DNA of 64,000 bases from Huiozyma naganishii CBS 8797 (Eukaryota; Ascomycota; Saccharomycetes; Saccharomycetales; Saccharomycetaceae), in assembly GCF_000348985.1 (NCBI RefSeq), contig NC_035934.1:248001-312000 (forward strand), read 5' to 3'. Numbering within the stretch: position 1 is the stretch's first letter; the number at the start of each line of letters is the position of its first letter. The notes beneath the pieces are model-generated. The model did no database searches, was not told where the DNA came from, and saw only the letters and a program-made list of their open reading frames with translations. Of this stretch, positions 1 to 9,309 are shown one piece after another. The position numbers were made by a program, and so were the translations under genes.

Positions 1-1
1 G

Positions 2-1018
2 ATAGGCGGTGACGGGACCCAGTTCCAGAGCAATTACTACTCGAAGGGGGACGTCACAACGTATGACCGTGGCGAGTTCCACGGCGTCTCGTCCCCACAG
101 ACCACTTTCCACACGTACACTATCGACTGGGCCCGGGACAAGACAGTTTGGTCCCTCGACGGTGTCCCCGTGAGGACACTCACGAACGACACGAGCGAGG
201 GGTACCCGCAGTCGCCGATGTATATTAGGTTGGGGATCTGGGCAGGCGGTGACCCTACTAACCAACCGGGCACGATAGAATGGGCAGGTGGACTCACGGA
301 CTTCACGCAGGCTCCTTTCTCCATGGACGTCTCGAAGATCGTCGTCGCGGATTACTCCTCGGGGGACGAGTACGTGTATGGGGACAAGTCGGGGACTTGG
401 CAGTCCATCCAGGCGAAGAATGGTGCGGTTTACGCTAGGTATAGCGAGGCACAGGAAGAATTTGCACAATTGGCCGCGGGTGGGAGCATCGAGCACTCGT
501 CTACGATCCAACAGTCGTCAACGAGCAAAGCGAGTTCGACGAGTGTGACGAGTTCAACGAGCAAGGTAACTTCGACAAGCAAGGCAACCTCGAGTGTGCA
601 CTCATCTGCTGCTCCAACTTCAACCTCGACTTCAACATCCCCAAAGTCAAGTGCCCACACTTCCAGTGTCGTGTCTACCAAGTCTACTAAGAAGTCCAGT
701 ACTCCCGTATCTACCAAGAAGTCCACTACAACGACGCCCAGCTCGAGACGCACCTCCACGCTGACGCCGACGACATCGGACACGGCCCCCGCTGAACAGC
801 GTGCTGTGTCCTCAGCGACGTCTGAGACGCCCACAAGCTCATCTGCAAGCTCATCTGCAAGCTCATCTGCAAGCTCACCTGCGACTTCATCTACAACCTC
901 CGCCTCCTCCACGGCAAGCGTCCGGGCATCCACTGGCGGCGCCGCCCCCATCATTGCATCCACACCCGCCTGGCAGATGCTCGCAGCAGCAGCAGTCGCC
1001 GCAGCGGCCCTCGTGTAA
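2..1018 (+). CDS. CRH1: Crh1-type cell-wall chitin-glucan transglycosylase, GPI-anchored (5' truncated)
   Basis: The reading frame is open from the window edge, so the N-terminus (signal peptide and the catalytic Glu-Ile-Asp-Ile-Glu motif of GH16) lies outside. What remains matches the second half of the Crh1/Utr2 GH16 domain: QFQSNYY, the stretch FHTYTIDW, and YPQSPMY followed by GIWAGGDP. From about 490 on the protein becomes a Ser/Thr-rich stalk, partly built from four 12-bp tandem units, and ends in small residues plus an Ala/Val-rich hydrophobic tail, as expected for a GPI-anchor signal. Known role of the family: cross-linking chitin to beta-glucan in the wall. The neighbour RPC17 follows on the same strand. 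In S. cerevisiae CRH1 is on chromosome VII and RPC17 on X, so this adjacency is a different or ancestral order. UTR2 is the main alternative identity. Confidence 0.85.
   Translation: MGGDGTQFQSNYYSKGDVTTYDRGEFHGVSSPQTTFHTYTIDWARDKTVWSLDGVPVRTLTNDTSEGYPQSPMYIRLGIWAGGDPTNQPGTIEWAGGLTDFTQAPFSMDVSKIVVADYSSGDEYVYGDKSGTWQSIQAKNGAVYARYSEAQEEFAQLAAGGSIEHSSTIQQSSTSKASSTSVTSSTSKVTSTSKATSSVHSSAAPTSTSTSTSPKSSAHTSSVVSTKSTKKSSTPVSTKKSTTTTPSSRRTSTLTPTTSDTAPAEQRAVSSATSETPTSSSASSSASSSASSPATSSTTSASSTASVRASTGGAAPIIASTPAWQMLAAAAVAAAALV
836..883 (+). repeat. Four 12-bp tandem units in the Ser/Thr stalk of the Crh1 gene
   Basis: The unit AGCTCATCTGCA occurs three times exactly and a fourth time with two changes, with no spacers. 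It is in frame and encodes Ser-Ser-Ala-Ser style blocks, so copy-number change would lengthen or shorten the glycosylated stalk without breaking the frame. Such in-frame repeats are common in yeast wall proteins. Confidence 0.85.
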
Positions 1019-1176
1019 TTCACTACATACGACATCTTACTAGGTACTAAGTACTGAAACTCTTCAAGTCATCGATTACTGCAATTTTTATAACGTCTTG
1101 AGCGTCTCACACACTGTTAAGATCAGTTTCACTAGTACACTGGGCACACCGCATTGGGGCACACCGCACACACGCA

Positions 1177-1659
1177 ATGAGGATACTGGACCCCCGCGAT
1201 GCGTTCCTCGCAGACTACGAAGTGTTACAGTTTCTGACACAACTACAACGGAAACACAAGTGGGACCCAGCTGGTGTCGACACCCAACAGCAGCAGCAGC
1301 AGCAGTTCCGTCGTGGCGTGTACCACAACCCGCCGCTGGAGGCTATCACTCGGGATACAGTGGCGTACCTCTCCCAGAACCGCAACGTCGTGGCCGTGCC
1401 AGGTGACGGTGACGGTGACGAAACGGCGCAGACTGCAAAGAGCGGGATCACAAGGCTCACGGATGCCACGTTTAGCGAATTGATGCGGGAATTGAACAGT
1501 TACGAACTGTTGAAAGTGGAGAAGTTACAGATCGTGAATCAGTTGCCCACGAATATGGTGCACCTGTTTGCGCTCGTCGAAGAATGCGACGCCCGATTCT
1601 CAGAGGAACAGATCGATGCAATGCTTGCGACCGTGGCACGGTACACGCAAGCATCGTAG
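1177..1659 (+). CDS. RPC17: RNA polymerase III subunit Rpc17 (C17)
   Basis: The 160-aa product is almost the length of S. cerevisiae Rpc17 (161 aa). It begins MRILDPRDAFLADYEVLQFL, typical of the N-terminal part of C17, and its C-terminal HRDC-like half contains the well conserved stretch EKLQIVNQLP followed by VHL and EECDARF. C17 pairs with C25 in the Pol III stalk, which binds initiation factors for tRNA and 5S transcription. A run of eight Gln near residue 40 is an insertion in the variable linker. The first ATG of the frame gives the conserved N-terminus. It is followed, 147 bp downstream on the same strand, by VTC4, the same pair as YJL011C/YJL012C. Confidence 0.93.
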   Translation: MRILDPRDAFLADYEVLQFLTQLQRKHKWDPAGVDTQQQQQQQFRRGVYHNPPLEAITRDTVAYLSQNRNVVAVPGDGDGDETAQTAKSGITRLTDATFSELMRELNSYELLKVEKLQIVNQLPTNMVHLFALVEECDARFSEEQIDAMLATVARYTQAS

Positions 1660-1697
1660 CGGGTACAGCAGTCTTCCCCCGGCAATGGCACCACACA

Positions 1698-1705
1698 CAC
1701 GTGGG
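1698..1705. promoter_or_regulatory. Pho4-type site (CACGTGGG) upstream of VTC4
   Basis: The octamer CACGTGGG lies 102 bp before the VTC4 start and just upstream of a TATA-like tract at 1726-1748. CACGTGGG is the strong form of the Pho4 binding site, and VTC genes belong to the phosphate-starvation regulon in S. cerevisiae, so position and target agree. Cbf1 can bind the same CACGTG core. Confidence 0.6.
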
Positions 1706-1806
1706 GGGTCTTTCAACTGATAAGCAGTATATATAATATAATATAACATATAACATGGAACATGGCACGAGACTCTTTACACTTTCTACAAAGCACAAAA
1801 CGGGCG

Positions 1807-3963
1807 ATGAAGTTCGGGGAGACGCTGAGCAGGTCGCTGATCAGGCAGTACAGTTACTACTACATAGCGTACGATGATTTGAAGCACGACTTGGAGGACA
1901 AGCTGGAGCAACACGACGACCGGTGGGATGGGACCCTCGAGACGGAATTCCTTGAGAAGTTAGAGGTGGAGTTGGACAAAGTGTACACGTTCTGCAAAGT
2001 GAAGCACGGGGAGGTTGTGCGGCGGGTGAAGGACGTGCAGGAGGAGGTGCAGCGGACGGTTGCGTTGCTGGACTCGAGCACGCCTCCGACGGAGGTCGAT
2101 TTCGAGGTCCTGGAGGAGGAACTCAGCGATATCATCGCTGATATACACGACATGGCGAAGTTCTCGAGGCTCAATTACTCTGGGTTCCAGAAGATCATCA
2201 AGAAACACGACAAGAAGACCGGGTTCGTGTTGAAACCCGTGTTCCAAGTGCGGCTGGACGCAAAACCTTTCTTCAAGGAGAACTACGATGAACTTGTAGT
2301 CAAGATATCCCAACTGTACGATTTCGTCAGGACTTCGGGGAAACCGATCAAGGGGGACTCCGCCGCAGGTGGGAAACAACAGAACTTCGTCAGACAGACC
2401 ACGAAATACTGGGTCCACCCGGATAACATCACAGAGTTGAAACTGATCATCTTGAAACACTTGCCCGTGCTTGTGTTCAACACGAACAAAGAGTTCGAGA
2501 GAGAGGACTCGGCGATCACCTCGATCTACTTTGACAACGACTCGCTCGACTTGTATTACGGAAGACTCAGGAAGGATGAAGGTGCCGAGGCACATAGACT
2601 CAGATGGTACGGTGGGATGGGTACAGATACCATCTTTGTCGAGAGGAAGACCCACAGGGAGGACTGGACTGGGGAGAAGTCAGTGAAGGCGCGGTTCGCC
2701 CTCAAGGAGAAACACGTTAACGCGTTCCTCAGGGGCGAGTACACCGTCGAACAAGTGTTCCAAAAGATGCGCAAGGAGGGGAAGAAGTCCGCCAAGGAGA
2801 TCGAGTCCCTCGAGGCGCTCGCGACGGAGATCCAGTATGTTATGCTCACAAAGAGACTCAGACCAGTCGTTAGGTCCTTCTACAACAGAACTGCGTTCCA
2901 ACTCCCAGGAGACGCTAGGGTCAGAATCTCTCTCGACACGGAACTGACCATGGTCAGAGAGGATAACTTTGACGGTAAGAACCGCACTCACGGCAACTGG
3001 AGACGCACGGATATCGGTGTCGACTGGCCCTTCAACCAAGTGGAGGACGGCGATATATGCAGGTTCCCCTACGCGGTGCTCGAGGTCAAATTGCAAACTC
3101 AGCTAGGTCAGGAACCACCAGAGTGGGTCAGAGAACTCGTCGGGTCACACCTCGTGGAACCCGTCCCGAAGTTCTCCAAGTTCATCCATGGGGTGGCCAC
3201 TTTGCTCAACGACAAAGTAGAGTCCATTCCTTACTGGCTGCCACAGATGGACGTAGACATTAGGAAACCACAGATCCAAACGCAAATCGATATCACGAGA
3301 CCAGCTAGATCCGACGACGAAGCGGAAGACGGAGACGACGACGTTGATGATGATGACGACGCTGCGCTCGTCGCAGCCATGACCCATGCCCCGGGGAACT
3401 CGCTGGATATCGAGGAAGGTGGCTACGGGTCCATTGTACCAGCTCCATCTACACAGCAGCATTTGCCCAGTGCCAACGCCGCGTACTACCGCGGGAAGAT
3501 CACACGTGCGTCGAACAGCATCTCCAGGAAGTACTACCAGACGGCGGCGTTCTTCGACCACTACTTCAACGGAGACCAGATCTCAAAAGTACCAAGGGAC
3601 ACGGTCTTCGACACACAAGTGGTTGCCCCCCATGGCAAGTCGATCTGTGTGCCCGTTCGTGTGGAACCCAAAGTCTACTTCGCCACGGAGAGGACTTTCC
3701 TCTCCTGGCTCACGATCGCCATCGTGCTCGGCGGGGTGTCGACGACACTGGTCACGTACGGCACACGCACGTCAATGGTCGCGTCCGTCGGGTTCTTCAT
3801 CACGTCACTCGTCACCATCGTCCACACAACTGTGGTCTACGCCCGCAGAGTCGTCAACATCAGAATGAAGAGGGCCGTCGACTACGAGGATAAGTTCGGA
3901 CCAAAACTGATCTGCGGGTGCCTCTTCCTCGCCGTCCTCTTCTCATTCTTCTGCAACTACTGA
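1807..3963 (+). CDS. VTC4: Vacuolar transporter chaperone Vtc4, polyphosphate polymerase
   Basis: The 718-aa product matches Vtc4 (721 aa) along its length. Residues 1 to about 150 form the SPX domain that senses inositol pyrophosphates, with the basic KKHDKK motif. The central tunnel domain (about 190-480) has the conserved basic and acidic residues, for example RLRWYG, VERKTH and EVKLQTQ, and makes polyphosphate from ATP. An acidic linker follows, then three C-terminal membrane segments of the VTC family. The frame is open 45 bp upstream at an earlier ATG (1762), but family N-termini begin MKFGE, so 1807 is chosen. The protein works in the VTC complex at the vacuole membrane. It is codon-biased toward G/C endings. 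Confidence 0.96.
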   Translation: MKFGETLSRSLIRQYSYYYIAYDDLKHDLEDKLEQHDDRWDGTLETEFLEKLEVELDKVYTFCKVKHGEVVRRVKDVQEEVQRTVALLDSSTPPTEVDFEVLEEELSDIIADIHDMAKFSRLNYSGFQKIIKKHDKKTGFVLKPVFQVRLDAKPFFKENYDELVVKISQLYDFVRTSGKPIKGDSAAGGKQQNFVRQTTKYWVHPDNITELKLIILKHLPVLVFNTNKEFEREDSAITSIYFDNDSLDLYYGRLRKDEGAEAHRLRWYGGMGTDTIFVERKTHREDWTGEKSVKARFALKEKHVNAFLRGEYTVEQVFQKMRKEGKKSAKEIESLEALATEIQYVMLTKRLRPVVRSFYNRTAFQLPGDARVRISLDTELTMVREDNFDGKNRTHGNWRRTDIGVDWPFNQVEDGDICRFPYAVLEVKLQTQLGQEPPEWVRELVGSHLVEPVPKFSKFIHGVATLLNDKVESIPYWLPQMDVDIRKPQIQTQIDITRPARSDDEAEDGDDDVDDDDDAALVAAMTHAPGNSLDIEEGGYGSIVPAPSTQQHLPSANAAYYRGKITRASNSISRKYYQTAAFFDHYFNGDQISKVPRDTVFDTQVVAPHGKSICVPVRVEPKVYFATERTFLSWLTIAIVLGGVSTTLVTYGTRTSMVASVGFFITSLVTIVHTTVVYARRVVNIRMKRAVDYEDKFGPKLICGCLFLAVLFSFFCNY

Positions 3964-4162
3964 TTGGTGCCCGCGTGGCACTGCCCAGCTGGGAAGGACT
4001 GCTCCATTCACAGGTCATCGCGGCACGCACATCATCGCGTGTTTGTTTACATATTTGAACAGTATATATTTATATCAAGTTGATTCCTCGATGCGTTGAA
4101 GAAGTAACACAGCTGTTGGCATCCTCTCACCCTCTCGCCCTCATACACACACTCCCGTACCA

Positions 4163-6322
4163 ATGCAAAGAAGTAAGCCCTTTGGTGCCAATGGTAGTTC
4201 TCAGAAACCGAGACAGAAGAGCATTTGCACGTTCTTTTCTAGCGCGAAGAGTCCCGGTGCCAATGGTATTAGTCGCGCGTCGCCCCAGGTTCAGTCTGGC
4301 TCTGCCAAGGATCCCATCACTCTGAATGGACCTGTCCCGAAGCTGGTACGGACCTCTTCCTCGGCGCTGTTCTCGTACAGCCAAGGGTCATTTGACGAGG
4401 AGAACAGAGACGAAGAGTTGAAGCGGTTGGTGACCGTTCCGCAATTGAACAATTTCAAGAGAACCGCGTCGAGTCTGTCCAGACAGCCCAGTTTCCCCCG
4501 GTCAAACTCGTCTCTGTCGGCATCGTCAGCGGCGTCCCCAACAAAGATTGAAAGACGGGTCGTGCAATTGGAGGACGAGCAATTCAGAGAGGTCACTAAC
4601 GTTACCACTGGCCGCAGGCAATTGTCCTTCACAAGTACTCAAATGGATAACGTCCCGGCCACCTCTACTCAGCTGTCACAGCCCATGGTTTCTCTACCGG
4701 AGAAGAGACCCCTGAGCGGTGGGCTCAACTTAAGCAACGCGAAGAGGCTGAAACCGATCACCAATAACCGCGGAGGTGCGAAACACGCAAATGGCACATC
4801 AGGATCCTTGCAGGGAGCAAAGAATGATCAGCCCATGGTCAGACTTACTCGAGAACAAGAGTACGTAGTGGAATTGATCGTCAAGAGGCGGATGAACGTT
4901 TTCTACACTGGTTCTGCTGGGACTGGGAAATCAGTGATACTGAGGAACATTGTGTCCAAGTTGAGCAAGCTTTACGGTGAAGAATGTGTCGCTGTGACCG
5001 CTTCGACTGGTCTCGCGGCGGCGACCATCGGCGGTGTCACTTTGCATAAGTGGTCCAGCATTGGGATTGGGAACAGGCCGCTGGACGTGTACGTCAAGAA
5101 ACTGACCCGTCAGAGGGAGTCCCTCATGGTGTGGCGGAAAACCAAAGTTCTCATCGTCGATGAGGTGTCCATGATCGACGGTAACTTTCTAACCAAGTTG
5201 GAATTCATCGCAAGGGCGCTTAGAAGGAATGAGAGGCCCTTTGGAGGGATCCAGCTTGTGTTCACTGGTGATTTCTTCCAGCTGCCACCGGTGACGAAGC
5301 GGGACGCACAGGTCGTGTCGCAGTTCTGCTTCGAGACGGAGGCGTGGAGACGGTGCATCGAGAAGACGATCCTGCTTAAAAAAGTGTTCAGACAGCAAGA
5401 CGATGAGCTGATCGATATCTTGAATAGTATACGGTTTGGCGAGATCGAGAAGGACATGACAAGAGCGATCAGGAGTCTCGAGCGCGAGGTCAAGTACGAG
5501 GACGGGATCATGCCCACGGAGATCTACGCGACTCGTCGCGAAGTGGAATCCTCGAACGCAAGACAGTTACACAATCTTCCCGGTAGCACGTACAAGTACG
5601 ACGCGGAGGACGTCGCTCCGCGGGAAATGATGCCGATGCTGGACTCTGTTGTGATGGCGGAGAAAGTGCTTGTGTTGAAGGAGGACGCACAGGTGATGAT
5701 GTTGAAGAACAGACCGGACGTCGACTTGGTCAACGGGACTTTGGGGAAAGTGCTCTTCTTCACCACTGAACGGCTCTCGCGTAAGTTCATCGAGATGTTC
5801 AAAACGATCGACGAGGACACAGTGTTGGATATGCGGATTGTGAGCCAGGCGATAGCGAAACGGCAGATCCACGAATCTCAGGGGTTCCAGCAGGCACTGC
5901 AGCAGCGGCCCCTCTCACGGTACCAGCGTCTGCAGACGATGATCAACCACGCGATGAACGAGAGCCCAAGCGAGCGGGTGTACCCGTTCGTGAGGTGGTC
6001 CACGGGGAAAAGCAAGCGGTACCACGAGCTTGTGCTCCCGGATGTCTTTGCCGTGGACCTCCCAGGAAACCACACTGGGCTGCAACGGACGCAGTTGCCC
6101 GTGATGCTGTGCTGGGCACTCTCGATCCACAAGGCGCAGGGCCAAACGATACCACGGTTGAAGGTCGACCTCAGAAATATCTTCGAGGCGGGGCAAGTCT
6201 ACGTCGCACTCTCCAGAGCCGTCTCCAGAGACAGCATCCAGGTCACGAACTTCAACCCGAGCAAGATCCGTGCCAACGAGAAGGTGAAACAGTTCTACCG
6301 GAACCTCGAGACCGTCAACTGA
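4163..6322 (+). CDS. RRM3: Pif1-family 5'-3' DNA helicase Rrm3
   Basis: The 719-aa length fits Rrm3 (723 aa) better than Pif1 (859 aa), and the order with SLT2, YHI9 and DAP2 matches YHR031C-YHR028C. The helicase core starts near residue 235: Walker A GSAGTGKS near 250, Walker B VDEVSMID near 331, GDFFQLPP near 370, and the C-terminal motif GQVYVALSRA near 678. Residues 18-25 read QKSICTFF, a canonical PCNA-interacting peptide. Rrm3 helps replication forks pass protein barriers such as rDNA, tRNA genes and centromeres. The N-terminal 230 residues are low-complexity, as usual for this protein. Confidence 0.94.
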   Translation: MQRSKPFGANGSSQKPRQKSICTFFSSAKSPGANGISRASPQVQSGSAKDPITLNGPVPKLVRTSSSALFSYSQGSFDEENRDEELKRLVTVPQLNNFKRTASSLSRQPSFPRSNSSLSASSAASPTKIERRVVQLEDEQFREVTNVTTGRRQLSFTSTQMDNVPATSTQLSQPMVSLPEKRPLSGGLNLSNAKRLKPITNNRGGAKHANGTSGSLQGAKNDQPMVRLTREQEYVVELIVKRRMNVFYTGSAGTGKSVILRNIVSKLSKLYGEECVAVTASTGLAAATIGGVTLHKWSSIGIGNRPLDVYVKKLTRQRESLMVWRKTKVLIVDEVSMIDGNFLTKLEFIARALRRNERPFGGIQLVFTGDFFQLPPVTKRDAQVVSQFCFETEAWRRCIEKTILLKKVFRQQDDELIDILNSIRFGEIEKDMTRAIRSLEREVKYEDGIMPTEIYATRREVESSNARQLHNLPGSTYKYDAEDVAPREMMPMLDSVVMAEKVLVLKEDAQVMMLKNRPDVDLVNGTLGKVLFFTTERLSRKFIEMFKTIDEDTVLDMRIVSQAIAKRQIHESQGFQQALQQRPLSRYQRLQTMINHAMNESPSERVYPFVRWSTGKSKRYHELVLPDVFAVDLPGNHTGLQRTQLPVMLCWALSIHKAQGQTIPRLKVDLRNIFEAGQVYVALSRAVSRDSIQVTNFNPSKIRANEKVKQFYRNLETVN

Positions 6323-6440
6323 ATAAGAAAGCCCCCTCAAGCTCCACTGAAGGGTCCAGTTCGCTGGCCCGTCGCCCTGTTCGCCGTTGCAAACTGCACT
6401 CATCGACGACACTTGGCACTAAATGAGATCCGGATGCTTT

Positions 6441-6450
6441 CTATTTTTAG
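6441..6450. promoter_or_regulatory. Rlm1 MADS-box site upstream of SLT2
   Basis: CTATTTTTAG matches the Rlm1 consensus CTA(A/T)4TAG exactly and lies 172 bp before the SLT2 start. Rlm1 is the transcription factor activated by Slt2, and SLT2 is itself an Rlm1 target in S. cerevisiae, so this would be a feedback site. It sits in the 299-bp gap between RRM3 and SLT2. Confidence 0.65.
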
Positions 6451-6621
6451 CGGGGCTTAAAAAATCGTCCACTTTATGCGTTTCTCCCATATTTAAGAAG
6501 GTTGGGTTGTCAAAGTTCACCTGGTGGGAGAGTGTACTAGGTGGGAAGTTTACAAGTGATCCCTGTTAGATTGCTTGCGACGGGAAAGCAAGGAGTGCTG
6601 TTTGCAAGTGCGCTGGGAAAA

Positions 6622-7783
6622 ATGGACGAGAACGTGGAGAGACACACTTTTAAAGTGTTCAACCAGGATTTCACTGTCGACAGGAGGTTCCAGCTGATTA
6701 AAGAGATTGGGCATGGTGCGTACGGTATTGTGTGCTCTGCGCGGTTTTCTGAGGCTGTGGAGGACACGACGGTGGCGATCAAGAAGGTGACGAACGTGTT
6801 TTTGAAGACGCTGCTATGTAAGAGGTCGCTGCGGGAACTGAAGCTGCTGAGACACTTCAGGGGCCACAAGAACATTACTTGTTTGTACGACACGGATGTG
6901 GTGTTCTATCCGGATGGGAGTTTCAACGGGTTGTATCTGTACGAGGAGCTGATGGAGTGTGACATGCACCAGATCATCAAGTCGAATCAGCACTTGACCG
7001 ATGCACACTACCAGTCATTCATATACCAGATCCTGTGTGGGTTGAAATACATCCACTCCGCCGATGTGCTGCACCGTGATTTGAAACCGGGGAACCTGCT
7101 CGTCAACGCGGACTGCCAGTTGAAGATCTGCGATTTTGGTCTCGCAAGAGGGTACTCTGAAAACCCAGTCCAAAATAACCAGTTCCTCACCGAGTATGTG
7201 GCAACGAGATGGTACAGGGCACCGGAGATCATGCTGAGCTACCAGGGATACACCAAGGCGATCGATGTCTGGTCTACAGGTTGCATTCTCGCGGAATTCC
7301 TTGGGGGGAAACCCATATTCAAGGGTAAAGATTACGTGAACCAGTTGAACCGAATATTACAAGTGCTGGGGACGCCGCCGGACGAAACTTTGAAACGTAT
7401 TGGATCGAAAAACGTACAAGACTATATTCACCAGTTGGGGTTTATACCTAAGATACCCTTCTCGTCGCTGTACCCAGAGGCGAACCCGCAAGCATTGGAC
7501 CTTCTGGAGAAGATGTTGACGTTTGATCCACAGGAGAGAATCACGGTGGATGAGGCCCTGGAACACCCGTACTTGTCGATATGGCACGACCCAGCGGATG
7601 AACCGGTATGTTCCGAAAAATTCGAGTTCAGTTTTGAAGCGGTTAACGACTTGGACGAGTTGAAACAGATGGTGATTAACGAAGTTCAGGATTTCAGATT
7701 ATTTGTGAGACAACCGCTGCTCGAGGAAGAAGAAGAACAGCAGAGGCAAGAAGATGAGATGATAGACCAACAGCAACAACAAG

Positions 7784-7814
<31 letters not shown>

Positions 7815-8061
7815 ACAAATCCCGATCGATGCGAACATGAAGCCTGGTGGCAATCCGTCAGCGTCTCTATCCGCATTTGGGATCCTCTCAGAAAATCTCC
7901 CCTTGCATAACGAGGACGACTATCCTCCTCGACCACAAGAAAACCTACTGGAGACACCCATGGGGTTGGGAGCCTCCAACGGTTTGCCATCGGACCTGGA
8001 TAACGACTTCCTCGACCTGGAAAAGGAATTGGAATTTGGCCTCGACAGGAACTACCAGTAA
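6622..8061 (+). CDS. SLT2: Cell-wall-integrity MAP kinase Slt2/Mpk1
   Basis: This 479-aa MAP kinase has the glycine loop IGHGAYG, the catalytic loop [11 protein letters not shown], and the activation motif T190-E-Y192, at the same residue numbers as in S. cerevisiae Slt2. The C-terminal tail has a Gln-rich tract and ends [13 protein letters not shown], a signature of Slt2 orthologues. Known role: the terminal kinase of the Pkc1-Bck1-Mkk1/2 cascade responding to wall stress. The frame is open upstream to 6541 without an ATG; 6622 is the first ATG and gives the family N-terminus ahead of [15 protein letters not shown]9 follows on the same strand. Confidence 0.96.
7768..7819 (+). repeat. CAG/CAA trinucleotide tract encoding poly-Gln in Slt2
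   Basis: A run of mixed CAG and CAA codons, broken once by GAG, encodes about 17 Gln in the kinase tail. S. cerevisiae Slt2 has a similar tract, so the feature is old, while its length is likely polymorphic. Confidence 0.9.
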
Positions 8062-8278
8062 TTCTGAACGGGGCAGGGTACGCCTTGAATCCCGTGTAAG
8101 TAGTAGTACGAGATTTGTAAATTTTATCATTACTCTCACGAATGACTAATCCTTCGAGTTTTAATTAATACGCGTATATAGAAAGAGTGCATCCGGATGG
8201 ACAGACCTGTGGCTTCTTCTTCTCGTTACTCGCCTTTTGTTGCACGGGGAAGAGAAGCAACACACATCCGAGGTTCCA

Positions 8279-9166
8279 ATGTCTCGTCACTTACCTTTCA
8301 AACAAGTGGACGTCTTCACAACTGTCCCCTACAAGGGCAACCCTGTCGCCGTGATCAATTGCATGGGGATCGATGAATCTGAAGTCACGAAGGAACAGTT
8401 ACAATCTGTCGCCAATTGGACCAACTTATCGGAAACAACTTTCCTGTTCAAGCCCACCGATGGCAAGAGCGACTACAAGTTGCGCATTTTCACTCCAGTG
8501 AGTGAGCTACCCTTTGCTGGCCACCCGACCGTCGGATCATGTAAAGCGTTCCTCGAGTTTACAAACCAGAGCGAGTCACAGGAAACCAGGACTTTCCACC
8601 AGCAGTGCGGTGTTGGTAGTGTCGAGTTGACCGTCTCCCCGGGGAAGATCTCCTTCAAAGCAGCGCAGACTGCAATTGAGGAGCTCGACGATGCCGTTGT
8701 GGCCCAGTACGAAGCTGCGCTGGGTATCAGTACTGTGGCTAAACCCAAGTTGCTGAGAGTCGGGCCCAATTGGGTCGTCCTTCTAACAGATGACGCCCAA
8801 GCCTGCTACAATGCCAACCCTGATTTCGCGAAGTTGGCAGAGATTGACGCCTCACACGGTCACTCTGGGGTCATCCTCGGCGGGGCCAAGGGTGACGGGG
8901 AGCACAGCTACGAGATGAGGGCATTTGCACCATCGCTAAACGTCAAGGAGGACCCAGTATGTGGGTCCGGTGCGTTATCATTCATCAGATACTTGCAAGA
9001 ACTGAACGGCTACTCTGAACCGACGGAGATTAGCATCAGCCAAGGTGGTAGACTGGGCCGGAATGGCCAAATCAGCGGCCTCATTAAAACCAAATCTGGT
9101 ACCACTACCACTTACCACATTGGTGGAGACGCTGTGACTGCCATTGAGGGCCAGATACTGCTGTAA
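8279..9166 (+). CDS. YHI9: PhzF-family protein Yhi9
   Basis: The 295-aa protein belongs to the PhzF isomerase/epimerase fold: the catalytic Glu sits in LSETTF near residue 45, followed by ELPFAGHPTVGS and, in the second half, EDPVCGSGA. The length equals S. cerevisiae Yhi9 (294 aa) and the position next to SLT2 and DAP2 is the same. The natural substrate is not known; family members isomerise or epimerise small metabolites without cofactor. An in-frame TTG lies upstream, but ATG 8279 gives the conserved N-terminus (PFKQVDVFT). The upstream 217 bp contain an ACGCGT hexamer (8170-8175), an MBF-like motif of unproven use. Confidence 0.93.
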   Translation: MSRHLPFKQVDVFTTVPYKGNPVAVINCMGIDESEVTKEQLQSVANWTNLSETTFLFKPTDGKSDYKLRIFTPVSELPFAGHPTVGSCKAFLEFTNQSESQETRTFHQQCGVGSVELTVSPGKISFKAAQTAIEELDDAVVAQYEAALGISTVAKPKLLRVGPNWVVLLTDDAQACYNANPDFAKLAEIDASHGHSGVILGGAKGDGEHSYEMRAFAPSLNVKEDPVCGSGALSFIRYLQELNGYSEPTEISISQGGRLGRNGQISGLIKTKSGTTTTYHIGGDAVTAIEGQILL

Positions 9167-9309
9167 AGGGTCGTGCGTGGTCCCTTCCCTTAATGTGTGT
9201 AACCTTCATAGATTATATATATTGAACAATATCAAGCAGAAGAATGTGTCACAATGCAGGAGACACATAGTACACGGTTCAACCTCTTACCCACTAGTGC
9301 CAGTGCAAC

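Noticed and set aside
430..1035. 201-codon minus-strand frame opposite the CRH1 stalk
   Set aside because: It is the antisense of Ser/Thr-rich repetitive codons, with acidic/valine-rich low-complexity product; a shadow frame.
1960..2655. 231-codon minus-strand frame opposite VTC4
   Set aside because: Antisense to a well conserved gene, with strong G/C-ending codons that create open frames; no family resemblance.
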